DNA of 41,000 nucleotides from Neocallimastix lanati (nom. inval.) (taxonomy: Eukaryota > Neocallimastigomycota > Neocallimastigomycetes > Neocallimastigales > Neocallimastigaceae), in NCBI GenBank assembly GCA_016946835.1, contig JACVTC010000092.1:64001-105000 (forward strand), in the 5' to 3' direction. The notes under the pieces are model-generated. The model was not told where the DNA came from. It saw only the letters and a program-made list of their open reading frames with translations, and ran no database searches. The position numbers and the translations under genes were made by a program. Of this stretch, positions 40,958 to 41,000 are shown piece after piece (the first letter of the stretch is position 1; each line of letters starts with the position of its first letter).

Positions 40958-41000
40958 CTTAAAGAATAACAACAACAGATTATAATAAAAGTAATTTTTT

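Overview
The window is a very AT-rich, intron-dense eukaryotic nuclear segment. Genes are cut into short exons by GT..AG introns, and the spaces between them are filled with A/T homopolymers, AAT, AAAT and AAAAT arrays and decayed repeats. Asn-rich proteins, a Ty1/copia element, an axonemal-type Tctex1 light chain and a vasohibin-type tubulin carboxypeptidase point to a flagellated, extremely AT-rich lineage. An anaerobic gut fungus (Neocallimastigomycota) or a similar zoosporic fungus fits best. This is an inference, and an AT-rich protist cannot be excluded. Most genes below were rebuilt by hand from short exons, using reading-frame continuity, splice dinucleotides and remembered family signatures.

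Layout: 1-1.8 kb is non-coding, with a tandem array of hairpin-ended repeats. 1.82-6.64 kb is a 5'-truncated, broken Ty1/copia element with a long AAT array in its pol linker. 6.84-7.36 kb holds two compatible exons of an unidentified gene. 8.09-10.98 kb (-) is a complete 13-exon DNMT2 (tRNA-Asp cytosine-38 methyltransferase) with 7-nt and 16-nt micro-exons. 12.8-14.5 kb holds decayed coding relics. 15.3-16.5 kb (-) is a complete 5-exon Tctex1-domain dynein light chain (TCTEX1D2/DYNLT2B-like) whose last exon is tandemly duplicated. 18.2-18.6 kb (-) is a frameshifted unidentified gene, followed by a giant AAT array. 20.25-21.48 kb (+) is the V-ATPase subunit F gene. 23.9-26.1 kb (+) is a vasohibin with an intact Cys-His-Ser triad and a 10-nt micro-exon. 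27.55-31.2 kb (-) is a PB1-domain protein with N-terminal repeats and a long disordered tail. 33.5-37.9 kb (+) is a 16-exon WDR91 orthologue. 39.98 kb to the window end (-) is the C-terminal WD40 part of a neurobeachin-like (NBEAL-type) BEACH protein.

The genes are not an operon or an obvious cluster. Several relate to endolysosomal traffic (V-ATPase F, WDR91, the NBEAL-like protein) and two to microtubules or cilia (Tctex1 light chain, vasohibin). I see no CRISPR, no tRNA or rRNA and no bacterial-type features. The main points of interest are the micro-exons, the tail-exon duplication, the one-base start problem in the PB1 gene, a dispersed AAAAT/spacer minisatellite and a twin-hairpin island near 17.25 kb.
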